DNA of 64,000 nt from assembly GCF_037914945.1 (NCBI RefSeq), contig NZ_CP149790.1, forward strand, positions 124,001 to 188,000, read 5' to 3'. The stretch's first letter is position 1. Each line of letters starts with the position of its first letter. Shown in pieces: positions 24,296-34,279 of this stretch. This DNA is from Haloterrigena sp. KLK7 (GTDB lineage: Archaea; Halobacteriota; Halobacteria; Halobacteriales; Natrialbaceae). Under the pieces are notes generated by a model that searched no databases, had not been told where the DNA came from, and saw only the letters and a program-made list of their open reading frames with translations. Made by a program: the position numbers and the translations under genes.

Positions 24296-26152
24296 ATGGC
24301 ACGCGATAAGCCCGGCTTACCCGACGAGAACTCCGGGACGGACGGGTCCGAAGACGGTGAACAGGGGGGTAACGCTCCGTTACTCGACAGGCGATCGTAT
24401 CTGAAACTGGCCGGGACCGCGTCAGGGGCCGGCGCGGCGATCATCGGCGCCACCCCGAGCGGCGCGGCCGCGAGCGAGTACGACGTGATCGAAGCGGACA
24501 ATTCGCTCTATCGACTGGACGACGGCGAGGTCTTCGAGAACAAGATCATCGATTTCAGTAACGGCAACTACTTCATGCTGTACGGCCGCGAGTCGACGAA
24601 CTGGACCATCCGAAACGTCGGCTTCAGAGGCGCCCACCGACGCGACCGGCACGCGATCGTGGTCGCGGACGTCGGCGGCAACACGTCCACTATCGAGAAC
24701 GTCTACATGGGCGACGGGTGTGTCCGACCGAGCAGCTACCGCTCCCACGGCCAGTGTGCGATCTGGGTCGCTCCCGAGCACGACGGCCACATCGACATCA
24801 AGAACTGTAACGTCCAGAACTGGCCGAACAACGGGATCTACGCCTCCGCACCCGGATACAACGGCCGGGGCGGGACGGTCCACATCGACGACTGCTACGC
24901 CGCGAACAACTACGTCTCGAGCTACCGACTCGGTTCGGACGGATCGAAGTGTACGAACTCCGTCGCGTACAACGACGGGAACGGACGCTACGACGGCCGC
25001 TGTTTCTGGGGCTGGAATCCCGGCGAAATCACGGTCAGCGACTGCGACTTCTCCTCGGGATCGTACCCCGACGCGATCCACCTCGGCCGAAGCGGCGAAC
25101 GGACCGACGTCGTGATCGAGGCCACGCGGTACGACGGGCTCAGCGAGCGCGGCGACGTGAACGTCTCGTGGGGCGCCACCGATGGGTCCAGTCCCGACCT
25201 GTCGATGCCCGACGGCGTCCCGACCACGGCGGAGGAAGCCGCCGGCGCCACTGGCAGCAGTGCGGACGGGCGTTCGCGCGGGGACCACGAGGACCTGCAG
25301 TACACGTACGAGTTCGTCGCCGAGGGCGAGTCCGAGCCGACCGACTACTACTTCGAGGTCGAGGCGGCCCCCGTCGAACCGTCGACGTACAACGGCGCGA
25401 CGATCGAGGACGACTCCATGTGGATCAGCGACGACGGCACCCGCGCCGCCGGCCGCGTCGTCGACGGGCGCCACGCCTGGGAGTTCGACTCGCTGCTGGT
25501 CGACGTCACCGTCGAGGGGCCGGCCGACCCGTTCGTCGACGACAGCCCGTCGCACCTCGGTCGGTATCCGCGACCGGGCGCGACCGGCGACGACTGGAAG
25601 GGCGACATGCCCTGGCACGACGACGGACTCGACCGGACGATTCTGATCGACGGCATCGGGACGATCGGGAAGAGCCGCTACGAGTTCACGGTGACCGGCG
25701 ACGTCGAGGCCGCGACCTATCGAGGCGCGTCGATCAACGGCGACGACGAGATCGACGGCGGGGACGTCGTCGGCTCCGTCGGTGGCTGGCGCGACGCCTT
25801 CCGCTTCGGCGGCGACCTCGAGTCGCTGTCCATTGACGGCGACGCGCGCGTGTTGGTCGACGACGAGCAGGTCGATCCGGCCGACTACGGCGACGCGCTC
25901 GAGCACGTCCTGACCGTCGTCGGGAACGGTTCGGCGGCGTCGTACGAAGTCAGCGTCAGCGGCGAGATCGAGCCGATCGCCTGGGACGGCTTCGGCGACC
26001 GCGTCACCGTGACGTCGGGAACCGCCGAGAGCACCATCGAGTCCGGCGTCCAGCGGTATCGCTACGCCGGTTCGGTGACGGACCTGTCGTTCGAGTCGGG
26101 ATCGGCCCACGTCTACGCCGACCGCGACCGAATCACGCCGGACGACTTCTGA
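24296..26152 (+). CDS. Tat-exported right-handed beta-helix protein with C-terminal beta modules
   Basis: A 618-aa protein. The twin-arginine signal DRRSYLKLAG (Arg32-Arg33) follows an acidic N-terminus and precedes a hydrophobic stretch ending near residue 58. Residues ~62-310 repeat short strand turns (IRNVGFRG, IENVYMGDG, IKNCNVQNW, IDDCYAANNY, VSDCDFSSG), as in pectate-lyase-like parallel beta-helices that bind or cleave polysaccharides. After a linker ending TAEEAAG, two to three beta-sandwich modules follow (about 340-430, 445-530, 535-618), one with the hallmark QVDPADYG. These modules recur in paralogs at 26484 and 49565 and alone at 34280. No lyase catalytic residues are evident. A surface or extracellular-matrix role is inferred. 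Confidence 0.82.
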   Translation: MARDKPGLPDENSGTDGSEDGEQGGNAPLLDRRSYLKLAGTASGAGAAIIGATPSGAAASEYDVIEADNSLYRLDDGEVFENKIIDFSNGNYFMLYGRESTNWTIRNVGFRGAHRRDRHAIVVADVGGNTSTIENVYMGDGCVRPSSYRSHGQCAIWVAPEHDGHIDIKNCNVQNWPNNGIYASAPGYNGRGGTVHIDDCYAANNYVSSYRLGSDGSKCTNSVAYNDGNGRYDGRCFWGWNPGEITVSDCDFSSGSYPDAIHLGRSGERTDVVIEATRYDGLSERGDVNVSWGATDGSSPDLSMPDGVPTTAEEAAGATGSSADGRSRGDHEDLQYTYEFVAEGESEPTDYYFEVEAAPVEPSTYNGATIEDDSMWISDDGTRAAGRVVDGRHAWEFDSLLVDVTVEGPADPFVDDSPSHLGRYPRPGATGDDWKGDMPWHDDGLDRTILIDGIGTIGKSRYEFTVTGDVEAATYRGASINGDDEIDGGDVVGSVGGWRDAFRFGGDLESLSIDGDARVLVDDEQVDPADYGDALEHVLTVVGNGSAASYEVSVSGEIEPIAWDGFGDRVTVTSGTAESTIESGVQRYRYAGSVTDLSFESGSAHVYADRDRITPDDF

Positions 26153-26483
26153 ACGCGGGGAAGACGGCCGCTCGGACGCCGTGAATCGCGTTCACGCGAC
26201 GACCCCTCTCCACGGTGACGAACCCCGTCCGCGGCGAGTCGGGTCGGCAACCGCCCGGTTCGCGCCCGTCCGATCGCGGATCGATACCGATCACGACCGT
26301 CGTTCTCGCTATTGCAGTGACTCGAGACGGGCCGTCCGTTCGACGCGTCGACTCCGATAGCGCTCGGCGTCGAGTCGTTAGTTCGGTCCGGCGCCGTCAC
26401 ACCGTTCGGGAGCCGTCTCTCCGTCCGAAGCCGTCGCTCGAGGGTCGAACGTCGCGAAAAGTGAGCGGAGAGCGATCTCGCAG
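26153..26483. other. intergenic region between convergent beta-helix genes
   Basis: No gene is seen. Both flanking genes end here. Confidence 0.35.
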
Positions 26484-28280
26484 TTACTGGTCGCGGGCGT
26501 TGTACTGGACGTCGACGGTCGCGTGACCGCGCAGCGTGAAGTCCTCGATGTCGCCGTCGAACCAGTAGGCGTCGACCCAGTCGCCGGCGACGCCGCGAAC
26601 GGTCCGCTCCTCGATCACGTCGTCCTCGTCGATCGTGGCCTCGTCGTAAGTGGCCTTGACGACCGCGCCGCCGGCCTCGAAGGAGTAGGCGCTCGGCTCG
26701 TCGGCGTCCGTTCCGTCGACGACCAGCGCGTGGGGGAGCAGTTCGTAGTCGCCGTAGTCGGCCGGGTCGACGGCTTCGCCGTCGACGCTGACGTCGGCCG
26801 CGCCGTTGACGATCGTCACGTCGATCACCGCGCCCGAGAACCGGAACGTCCGACTCCCGTCGGTGACCGAACTCTGGACGGTCGATCCCGAGATCGTCGT
26901 CACGTCGTCGTCTCCCTCGAGTTCGATCTCGCCGTCGACCGAGAGCTCGAAACTCGTCGGCACGCCGCGGCCCGCGACCTCGAGGACGTGGGGGAGTTCC
27001 TCGCCGTAGTCGGCGGGATCGACCGCCTCGCCGTCGACCAGGACCGTTCCCGGCCCGTCGACGGTGAGTTGCTCGAGGCTGCCGTCGAACCGGAAGGCGT
27101 CCTTCCAGTCGGCGACGACGCCGTGGACCCGCCCGTCCGTGATCTCGTCGTTCGCGTCGATCGACGCGCCCTCGGCGTTCGCCGCCTCGACCTCGCCGTC
27201 GACGGTGAACTCGTATCGCGTCACGTCCGACGCGTCGCCGTCGAGGAGCACGAGGTGGGGAAGCTGCTCGTCGTCCGCGCTTTCGGCGGCCGATCCGCTG
27301 CTCGAGGCGCTTCCCGAACCGCCCGACGCGGCCGCTTTGGCCGTCGTGGGCACGCCGTCGGGAATCGAGAGATCGGGATCGTTCGAGACGTCGTCGCCCA
27401 CGGTGACGGTCGAGCCGCTCGCCCGGTGGATGGTGCCGCGGTAGGCGCCGCTCTCGAAGGTGGCCCGACCGGCCGAGCCGTTGGCGCCGGCGACCATCGC
27501 GTAGGGGTAGGGACCGTCGGCGAAGTGCGAGTCGCGGATCGTGACGTTCCCGCCCGACCAGACCCAGACGGGGCGGCCGTTGGTCTCGGTGTAGCCGCCG
27601 TAGCCGCGGCCGTAGTCGGTGGTGTCGTTGTACGCGACGCAGTTCTCGATCACGTCGTCGCCGCTCGCACAGCGGAACGTCGTGACGCCGTTGTTCTTGC
27701 CGAAGCAGGTGTCGAAGTGGACGCTGCTCGGTCCGGACGCGGTGTTGGAACAGTAGAAGGCGTTGTTCGGGAAGCCCTGCACGTTACACCGGCGGAACGT
27801 CAGGTTCGCCTGGCTCTGCTTGTGCATGAAGACCGCGCCGGGTCCGTGGACGAAGTCCGAACCGTCCTTGGTCGCGCCGTCGCCCATGTAGATGTTCTCG
27901 AAGAGGACGTCTCCGCGGTCGGCCTTGATCGAGATCAGAAACTGGTCGCCGCGGTAGAGCCCCTCGAATCCGATGTTTCGGATGACGGAGTTTGCTCCCT
28001 CGACGAGCAGCAGAAAGCCGTTCCCGGTCGTGAGGTCGATCAGCTTGTTCTCGAACGTCTCGCCGCGGCCGACCCGAACGACCTGTCCGTTCGCGCGGAT
28101 GACCTCGTAGTCCTCCGCGGCGCCGACGCTCGTTCCGAACGCCGCTGCGGCCGCCGTCGTCGCACCGGCGAGTTTCATGTACGATCGCCGGTGGAGCAAT
28201 CCACTCGTTCCGCTGTCGGTCGTCGGCGTGTCCTCGCCGACGCACCGATCGTCGTCCGCTACCGAAGAGTCGCGTGCCAT
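26484..28280 (-). CDS. Tat-exported right-handed beta-helix protein, paralog
   Basis: A 598-aa paralog of the gene at 24296, arranged convergently. The twin-arginine motif HRRSYMKLAG is at residues 30-39. A beta-helix occupies about 65-300 (IRNIGFEG, FENIYMGDG, FRRCNVQGF, IENCVAYND, IRDSHFADG). After an SGGSGSASSSGS linker come three C-terminal beta modules, two ending in AVDPADYG. The second contains GRGVPTSFELSVDGEIE, which closely matches the stand-alone protein at 34280. The start MARDSS at 28280 lies 25 bases after GTTTATGG (28306-28313, reverse). Localisation outside the cell is well supported. Enzyme activity is not. Confidence 0.82.
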   Translation of the reverse strand: MARDSSVADDDRCVGEDTPTTDSGTSGLLHRRSYMKLAGATTAAAAAFGTSVGAAEDYEVIRANGQVVRVGRGETFENKLIDLTTGNGFLLLVEGANSVIRNIGFEGLYRGDQFLISIKADRGDVLFENIYMGDGATKDGSDFVHGPGAVFMHKQSQANLTFRRCNVQGFPNNAFYCSNTASGPSSVHFDTCFGKNNGVTTFRCASGDDVIENCVAYNDTTDYGRGYGGYTETNGRPVWVWSGGNVTIRDSHFADGPYPYAMVAGANGSAGRATFESGAYRGTIHRASGSTVTVGDDVSNDPDLSIPDGVPTTAKAAASGGSGSASSSGSAAESADDEQLPHLVLLDGDASDVTRYEFTVDGEVEAANAEGASIDANDEITDGRVHGVVADWKDAFRFDGSLEQLTVDGPGTVLVDGEAVDPADYGEELPHVLEVAGRGVPTSFELSVDGEIELEGDDDVTTISGSTVQSSVTDGSRTFRFSGAVIDVTIVNGAADVSVDGEAVDPADYGDYELLPHALVVDGTDADEPSAYSFEAGGAVVKATYDEATIDEDDVIEERTVRGVAGDWVDAYWFDGDIEDFTLRGHATVDVQYNARDQ

Positions 28281-28916
28281 GCAATCGGGTAATCTGATAC
28301 TACCACCATAAACTTTCTCCTCCATTATACTTAAAATTTACAGACGATAGTTATTTCGAGAGTATAAAAGTACGAAACTACTGAAAATATGGCGCGAAAT
28401 ATTGTATTATCAGTATTCGAGATAGAACGCGCGATAATAGCGTATTACCCGCGTTGCAGCAGTTCTCCACCGCCTTTGACCCGCCCTCGGAGGGATCTCA
28501 GTGCCGAGTAATACCGTATTACCGGCCGGTTTCGGCCGTTCGGTGATAGATAGCCGCCCCGAGCCACCGGCGGAATCGCTGGGTCGGGTTCGGGGGCCGT
28601 CTCAATTCCACTGCTCAGTGCCAGTTCGAGCCGACGTCTCAGCATCGACTGCCCGTCGACTCGCGTCGGTCGGTGGTGCGGCGTCGAACTCGCGCGAGAA
28701 CGGTCTGGAAACGGCCGATCGAACGTGAATATGCGACGAACCGTCGAATCGGCGGGGAAAATCGAGGTGAGTGGAGGGAGGCGTCAGCGGGTGGGGGCTG
28801 CGTCGGCGGAGGGGCCGCGTCAGCGGGGGGAGGGTGCGTCAGCGGGGACGGCGGCGGTAGCGAACCGATCGCGGCGGCGATCGGGGAGGGGGCTGTCGAA
28901 TCGCGTCAGCGGGGAA
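28281..28916. other. intergenic region with AT-rich promoter and a small repeat
   Basis: The first ~160 bases are AT-rich and contain the promoter of the 28280 gene (GTTTATGG at 28306-28313 on the reverse strand). The far end carries five copies of a 10-base word (next entry). No gene is seen. Confidence 0.45.
28781..28912. repeat. short interspersed repeat GCGTC(A/G)GCGG
   Basis: Five copies start at 28781, 28800, 28817, 28836 and 28903, spaced 17-19 bases apart except the last. The repeat lies just downstream of the 3' end of the beta-helix gene (reverse strand). It may be a slippage-prone minisatellite. No function is evident. Confidence 0.6.
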
Positions 28917-29858
28917 TCAGTTGGAACCGGAGGCCGCTTCTTCGGCGCTGGTCGGGGTGCCCTTCGGGATGAATGCCGTGGGGTCGGTGCCCGAGTCGCC
29001 CTCGAGTCGGACGTTCGAGCCGGCGTGCTCGGCGATGCCGGCCTGGTCGTCGTAATCGGTGTCCCGGAGGACGACTTCGGTGCCCTTGCCGTTGGCGCCG
29101 GCGGCGATCGCGGTGTTGTGACCGTTCATCGAGATCTGGCAGTTCTCGACCTCGATCGCGCCGGGCGCCCAGGCCCAGATACCGCGGCCGGCGTAGCCCT
29201 CGTCGTCGACGAGGACGCTGGAGTTCGTCACCTTGCTCCCCTCGGTCGCGAGACGGAAGTGGGAGACGTAACAGTTGGCGGCGAAACAGCGGTCGATGTG
29301 GATCGTCCCGCCGGCGCCGCTCCCGGGCGCGGAGCCGTAGACCGCGTTGTCCGCGAAGCCCTGAATGTTGACGTTCTTCATGTCGATGTGACCGGCGTGG
29401 TCGGGGTTGGCCCAGAAGGCCGTCTGTCCGTGACCGCTCGAGCTGCCGTTGCGCTCGTCGGAGCCGTCGCCGAGGTAGACGTTCTCGATGGTGCTCGAGC
29501 CGCCGGCGTCGGAGATGCCGAACATCGAGGAGCCGGTGCCGGAGGTGTTGCGGCCCTTGACGCCGACGTTTCGGATCGTCCAGTCGCTGCCTTCGGTGAC
29601 GACGACGACGTCCTGACCGTTCGTCAGGTCGATCAGTTTGTTCTCCCAGGTCTCACCGTCACCGACGGTGATCGTCTGACCGCTGGCTTCGATAACCTCG
29701 TAGTCGCCTTGAGCGGCAGCCGTGCCGGCCGCGCCGAACGACGTCACCGCGGCCGCGGCCGCGGCGACCGAGCGCACGTAGTTGCGGCGGCTTAATCCGT
29801 CGTTACGGCCTGTGGTCGGCGTGGTGTCCGTCTCGGACGTACGGGGGTTCTGCGCCAT
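28917..29858 (-). CDS. Tat-exported beta-helix protein, short paralog without C-terminal modules
   Basis: A 313-aa protein with a twin-arginine signal LSRRNYVRSVAA (Arg24-Arg25) and then a single beta-helix domain (about 50-300) with turns such as IRNVGVKG, IENVYLGDG, MKNVNIQGF, IDRCFAANC and VENCQISMNG. It lacks the beta-sandwich repeats found in its larger paralogs and ends right after the PTSAEEAAS segment that elsewhere leads into those repeats. The start at 29858 lies 25 bases after GTTTATGA. It is probably the basic form of the family. Confidence 0.82.
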   Translation of the reverse strand: MAQNPRTSETDTTPTTGRNDGLSRRNYVRSVAAAAAAVTSFGAAGTAAAQGDYEVIEASGQTITVGDGETWENKLIDLTNGQDVVVVTEGSDWTIRNVGVKGRNTSGTGSSMFGISDAGGSSTIENVYLGDGSDERNGSSSGHGQTAFWANPDHAGHIDMKNVNIQGFADNAVYGSAPGSGAGGTIHIDRCFAANCYVSHFRLATEGSKVTNSSVLVDDEGYAGRGIWAWAPGAIEVENCQISMNGHNTAIAAGANGKGTEVVLRDTDYDDQAGIAEHAGSNVRLEGDSGTDPTAFIPKGTPTSAEEAASGSN

Positions 29859-30656
29859 ACACTTGCGTAACCTGGCCTTGCACTCATAAACTTTTCCTTG
29901 AGAATATGGATTAATTTTACAGAATATATTTCTAACTCTGACGAAAAGGACACAATATATGTACATTCATTCAAGAACTTATGAACAACGGGGAGACGAA
30001 ATACCGCCGAGTAACCGAGTTTTAGCGCGTAAATACGCGGTTACCACCGGGAAGAGCCGCTGTAGCGGCCGGCTCGTGAAATCGAGATCTGATCGGGGCT
30101 CGTGGGAGTGGAGACGAATCACCGCGACCGTTTCTCGGTTATTCGGCCGTTCATGTTCGACAAATTTCATCTCGCGTCCCGACGCGACCGTGGGTCGGTG
30201 CTACCAGTTCTAGGGACGGTCGGTATCGAGGGGTCATTCGGACCAGCGACGGGGCGACCGTCCACGGATTCGAACTGCGGACGCGTCCTCGAGACCACCG
30301 GCCGCGAATCGACCGGGTGGACGGCGCCTGGTCCGCCGAGATGAGAGTCGAACGGGGTCGGGGTGGACGACGACCGCCCGCGCGTCAGCGTCGGATCCGT
30401 TCCGGACCCGGCTCCTTCCAGTCGGCGAGCGTCGTCGGTCCCGCCCAGCGCCTGATAGAGTGCGGAGACGGTTGCGCGAGCGACGAGCCGCGACGGAGAT
30501 GACGAACTGCGTCGACGGAGCGTTACCGAGCCGATCGTCTATAGTGAACTAACGCGCGCGAGGGAAGCGGTGAGTAGCGACCGACCGAGCGTCGAACCCG
30601 CGGCCCGGTTCGATCCGCGACCGTTCCGGCGTGAACGGTTCGCCGAACGGCGTCGG
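29859..30656. other. long intergenic region
   Basis: About 800 bases. The first ~100 are AT-rich promoter DNA of the 29858 gene (GTTTATGA box, 29884-29891 reverse). The remainder has no protein-like frame and no RNA gene I can identify. Confidence 0.4.
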
Positions 30657-32453
30657 CTACTCCTCGTCCGCGCCGGCGACGGTGTACATCCGGAACTCGT
30701 CGTTCGAGATCACCTTGTTGGCGCTCGAGTCGGTCTCGAGGTCCTCGAGGGACTCCTCGCTGTAATCGAGTTCCTGGTAGACCTCGATCTCCCGAGTGAT
30801 GTCGTACTCGGTGACGATGAAGTAGTAGCCGACGTCGTGGTACGCCTCCTCGTACTCACCCGCGTTGAACGCCGCTGGATCGACCGTTCCGCTCTCAGAC
30901 GACGCTCCGGAGAGGGTGTCATCGCCCCCGAGGCCGTTGACCGCGTGATCGTACCGGAAGGGGTTAAAGCCCAGTCCGACGAGCGGTCGATCGTCGTCCG
31001 TGTGGGTTACCGCGGATTCGTAGCCGCTGAACGTCTCGTCGGTCACGTGTTGGGTGGGGTTGTAGATGATCGGCGAAGCGAACACCGTCATCAGCCCGAG
31101 CACGAGACAGCCGCCGAGGAGGACCGCCGCGACGGCGCTGGCGCCCGGTCGCGTGATGACTCCCGAGAGCGCGCCGACGCCGTGAGCCAAGGCGATGCCC
31201 GCGAGCACCGTCAGCAGGACGGCGATGAAGCCGACCTGACGGAACGCCATCGTCGGCGTCCCGACGAAGTAGACGAAGAACAGCCCGGTCAGCGGGAACA
31301 GCGCGAGCGAGAGGTAGTTGACCTGAGACCGCGTCTCCGGATCGAGCGCGGTTCGGCCGAGCCACATCAGCAATATGAAGACGCCGACGACGAGCGCGAT
31401 GATCGCCAGCTCGAGGAACATCGTGACGAACAGTTCGGTGATACTGCCGCCGATCTCCTGGAGGGAGGACTCCCGCTGCCCGACCTCGGCGCCGCCGCCG
31501 ATGTCCTCCTCGAAGACGCCGATGATGAGGCCGGCGAACGCGTCCCGGAACCGCTCGTTGCTCACGGCCCAGATGGTGAAGATGGCACCGAGAACGACCG
31601 TGTGTGCGTACATCGTGGGATGATCGAGGACGGGATGGTCGTCGTACTGCCGTCGGATGAGATACTGGATGCCGGCGATCGAACCGACCAGCACGATGAC
31701 GCCGATCATGTGCTGGGGATGGACCAGCAGGAGACCGATCCCCGCCAGGTAAACCAGGAGGCTGAACGGCGACAGTCCCAGCGGAAGCCGTTCGATCGTC
31801 GCCCGTCGGCGGAGGTACGCGACGAACGCGAAGACGACGACCGGCACCAGGAAGAGGGCGTTCGAGTTCGTGTGCACGCCCATGTGCGTCCCGACGTTGT
31901 TGATCGGTAACACCATCCACGAGATGATCGCCGCGATTCCGATCGCCAGTCCGTCGTCGGCGATCTCTCGGACGATCAGTGGGACGAAGATCAGGAACGG
32001 GACGAACAGGACGACGACGCTGAACAGGAGCCCGCGCTCGATCGGGACTCCGCCGACGACGTGGAAGGCCGCTCCGATCGTGTGGACGGCGGGATAGAAC
32101 AGTTCGTGGGGCGCCAGCTGCCCCGTGACGATGTCCCGCGTCCAGCCGAGATGCGTGAGCGCGTCGCCCATCCCCATGAAGTGGTAGTTCCTGACCACCG
32201 GGAGACTGACGATCGACGTGACCGTCGTCCCGCCGAGCGCGATCCCCAGCGCCTGTTGGCGGCCGCGACAGACCACCGCCGTACTGACGCCGACGGCGAG
32301 CGCGATCGCGAATCCGATCCAGGTGATCGTCGGCGTCCCCGCGTATATCGACGGCTCGTAGCTCGTCGCCGGATTCGCCCTCGCGACGAGTATCGCGACC
32401 GCGACCGCGAGGAAGCCGCCGGCGACGATGCCGTTGAACGTCGCCCGCTTCAT
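30657..32453 (-). CDS. polytopic GT-C-like membrane protein
   Basis: A 598-aa protein with roughly 12 hydrophobic segments and a soluble C-terminal domain of ~120 residues. A loop after the third segment carries GMGDALTHLGWTRDI, then LFYPAVHT. The paralog at 47097 has GAGDALTHLGWIRGI and LRYPAIHT at the same place. An acidic residue in the first extracytoplasmic loop is typical of GT-C glycosyltransferases using lipid-linked sugars, but the motif here is not a textbook one. Alternatives are a polysaccharide polymerase (Wzy-like) or a transporter. It has a TATAACAA box (near CATAACAA) 75 bases upstream of its start. Confidence 0.75.
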   Translation of the reverse strand: MKRATFNGIVAGGFLAVAVAILVARANPATSYEPSIYAGTPTITWIGFAIALAVGVSTAVVCRGRQQALGIALGGTTVTSIVSLPVVRNYHFMGMGDALTHLGWTRDIVTGQLAPHELFYPAVHTIGAAFHVVGGVPIERGLLFSVVVLFVPFLIFVPLIVREIADDGLAIGIAAIISWMVLPINNVGTHMGVHTNSNALFLVPVVVFAFVAYLRRRATIERLPLGLSPFSLLVYLAGIGLLLVHPQHMIGVIVLVGSIAGIQYLIRRQYDDHPVLDHPTMYAHTVVLGAIFTIWAVSNERFRDAFAGLIIGVFEEDIGGGAEVGQRESSLQEIGGSITELFVTMFLELAIIALVVGVFILLMWLGRTALDPETRSQVNYLSLALFPLTGLFFVYFVGTPTMAFRQVGFIAVLLTVLAGIALAHGVGALSGVITRPGASAVAAVLLGGCLVLGLMTVFASPIIYNPTQHVTDETFSGYESAVTHTDDDRPLVGLGFNPFRYDHAVNGLGGDDTLSGASSESGTVDPAAFNAGEYEEAYHDVGYYFIVTEYDITREIEVYQELDYSEESLEDLETDSSANKVISNDEFRMYTVAGADEE

Positions 32454-32834
32454 ACTCGCTCGAGACGGAATCGGTCCGGTCCAATGTCGATACGCATGTG
32501 TTGGCCGAAGGGTGTTCGATAGCGCGGTTTGTTATATAGATCCTATCCGATCAGACGGGCTGAATGTGGGTATAACGTACCTTTCACAGCCGATTTCGGC
32601 GATTCGGGACGTCGTCGGTCATCGACCGGTCCTCCGGCGGTGCTCGCAGCCACACCGTTCGCCCGGCGTGCGATCGTCGGGTGTAAGCGGACCTTATCGA
32701 TCGGGAGCCGTCGATACGCGGTTCGATCGCTCGTTCGGGACGAGCAACGGTTCTGATGGTTTTTGTACCCGTTCGTACTCGGTCGAGTCGACAGCGAACA
32801 GCACGCAGCGGTGCCGGCTCGACTCTCATACGCT
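32454..32834. other. intergenic region between divergent genes
   Basis: This region contains the TATAACAA near-match at 32529-32536 (reverse) and no gene. Confidence 0.4.
32529..32536 (-). promoter_or_regulatory. near match to CATAACAA motif
   Basis: Reads TATAACAA on the reverse strand, 75 bases before the start of the membrane protein at 32453. It differs by one base from the motif shared by nine genes in this island. Confidence 0.35.
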
Positions 32835-34142
32835 ATGTCATCCATCGTCATCGACTCCATCCAGACCGACGGTACGACCCTCGAGGCGGACGTTCGAACG
32901 TCCGGCGACCTCGAGCGGTTCTTCACTACCGAACCGTTCCGAACCGAGTACGACGTCCCGATCGCGGACGTCCCCGATGGAGTGCTCGCCGTCCCCGTCC
33001 TCGCCCAGGTCTGTCCGGTGGCGTGGGCCAACGGAGCTGACGTCTACGTCGACGAGGTCGACGCCGCCTTCGCCGCGGCGTTGCAGGACGTCGAGGCGTC
33101 GCTCCGGGAGATGCACGACTTCCTCGAGGGCGGGACCCTCTACGCGAAGGAGACGATCGACCCCGAGCCCGAGGCCGGCGGCGAGAGCGGCCTGCTCTTC
33201 ACCGGCGGCGTCGACTCGACGTGTTCGTACGTCCGCCACCGCGATGAGGAACCGACGCTGATCAGCATCCGCGGCTGGACGATCACTCCCGACTCGGCCG
33301 ACGACGAGAAGTGGGCCGCCCTCCGCGAGCGCGTCTCGTCGTTCGCCGACGACCGCGGTCTCGAGACGGCCTTCGTCGAGTCGAACATGCTCTCGTTCCT
33401 CGATCATCCCATGCTGCTGGCCCACTACAAGCGCCACGTCGACGGCGCCTGGTACAGCTCAGTCGGCCACGGGCTCGGCCTGCTCGGGCTCTGCGCTCCG
33501 ATGGCCTACGCGCGGGGAGTGGAGGACCTCTACGTCGCCGCGACCCACTGGGAGGGGATCGACCTCGAGTGGGGGTCCCGTCCCGACATCGACGACCACG
33601 TCCGGTGGGCGGGGACGCGGTGTCACCACGACGGCTACGAGCTGACGCGTCAGGAGCGGGTCGACGCCATCGCCGACTACGTCCGCGAAGCGGAGCCGGA
33701 CCTCCAGCTACAGACCTGCAACGACCGCATGGACGGCAACTGCGGCGAGTGCGAGAAGTGCTACCGGACGGCCGTCGGCCTGCGACTCTCGGGACTCGAG
33801 CCGACCGACCACGGCTACCCCTTCGACGACGAGGACTACCGCGAGATCCGGACCGCCCTCGAGGAGGGTCGGTGGGTGCTCGGACAGGACGAGAAGTACA
33901 TGTGGGAAGATATCCGCGAGCGCGCACGCGAGACGGGCCCGTCCTCACCGGCCGAGGCGGCCTTCTTCGCGTGGCTCGACGAGGTCGATCTCGACGAACT
34001 CGTCTCCGAGTCCGAACCGCCGCTGTCCCATCGGCTCCTCCGTGCCGGCGCCCGAAACGCCCCGGCCAGCGTCTACAACGCCGTCTATCCCGCCTGGACG
34101 ACGGCGAAGTCCGGCCTTCGCCGCGTTCGACCCGGCCGATAG
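32835..34142 (+). CDS. QueC-like PP-loop enzyme
   Basis: A 435-aa protein with an N-terminal ~110-residue domain and then an N-type ATP pyrophosphatase domain. The PP-loop is TGGVDST (123-129). The cysteine set Cys295, Cys303, Cys306, Cys309 (TCN...CGECEKC) matches the zinc site of QueC. QueC makes the nitrile of 7-cyano-7-deazaguanine, but this protein is about twice as long and lies among surface-sugar genes. An amide- or amidine-forming role on a sugar or other metabolite, using ATP activation, is therefore a reasonable alternative. ATG 32835 starts a protein with a normal N-terminus. Confidence 0.75.
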   Translation: MSSIVIDSIQTDGTTLEADVRTSGDLERFFTTEPFRTEYDVPIADVPDGVLAVPVLAQVCPVAWANGADVYVDEVDAAFAAALQDVEASLREMHDFLEGGTLYAKETIDPEPEAGGESGLLFTGGVDSTCSYVRHRDEEPTLISIRGWTITPDSADDEKWAALRERVSSFADDRGLETAFVESNMLSFLDHPMLLAHYKRHVDGAWYSSVGHGLGLLGLCAPMAYARGVEDLYVAATHWEGIDLEWGSRPDIDDHVRWAGTRCHHDGYELTRQERVDAIADYVREAEPDLQLQTCNDRMDGNCGECEKCYRTAVGLRLSGLEPTDHGYPFDDEDYREIRTALEEGRWVLGQDEKYMWEDIRERARETGPSSPAEAAFFAWLDEVDLDELVSESEPPLSHRLLRAGARNAPASVYNAVYPAWTTAKSGLRRVRPGR

Positions 34143-34279
34143 CGGGGACGCGGGGACGGACCGATTCGCGAGAGCGCCGTCGCTACCGATCGGATTCGAT
34201 CACCGGGACACGTCACGGCGGTCGCTGTGGAACCGTATCGACGGCCGCAGAAACAGCACCCCTACCCCGGTTCGGTGAA

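Noticed and set aside
24422-26110. 562-residue frame antisense to the beta-helix gene
   Set aside because: The sense strand has a Tat signal and repeat structure. The antisense product is Val/Asp/Arg-biased shadow sequence.
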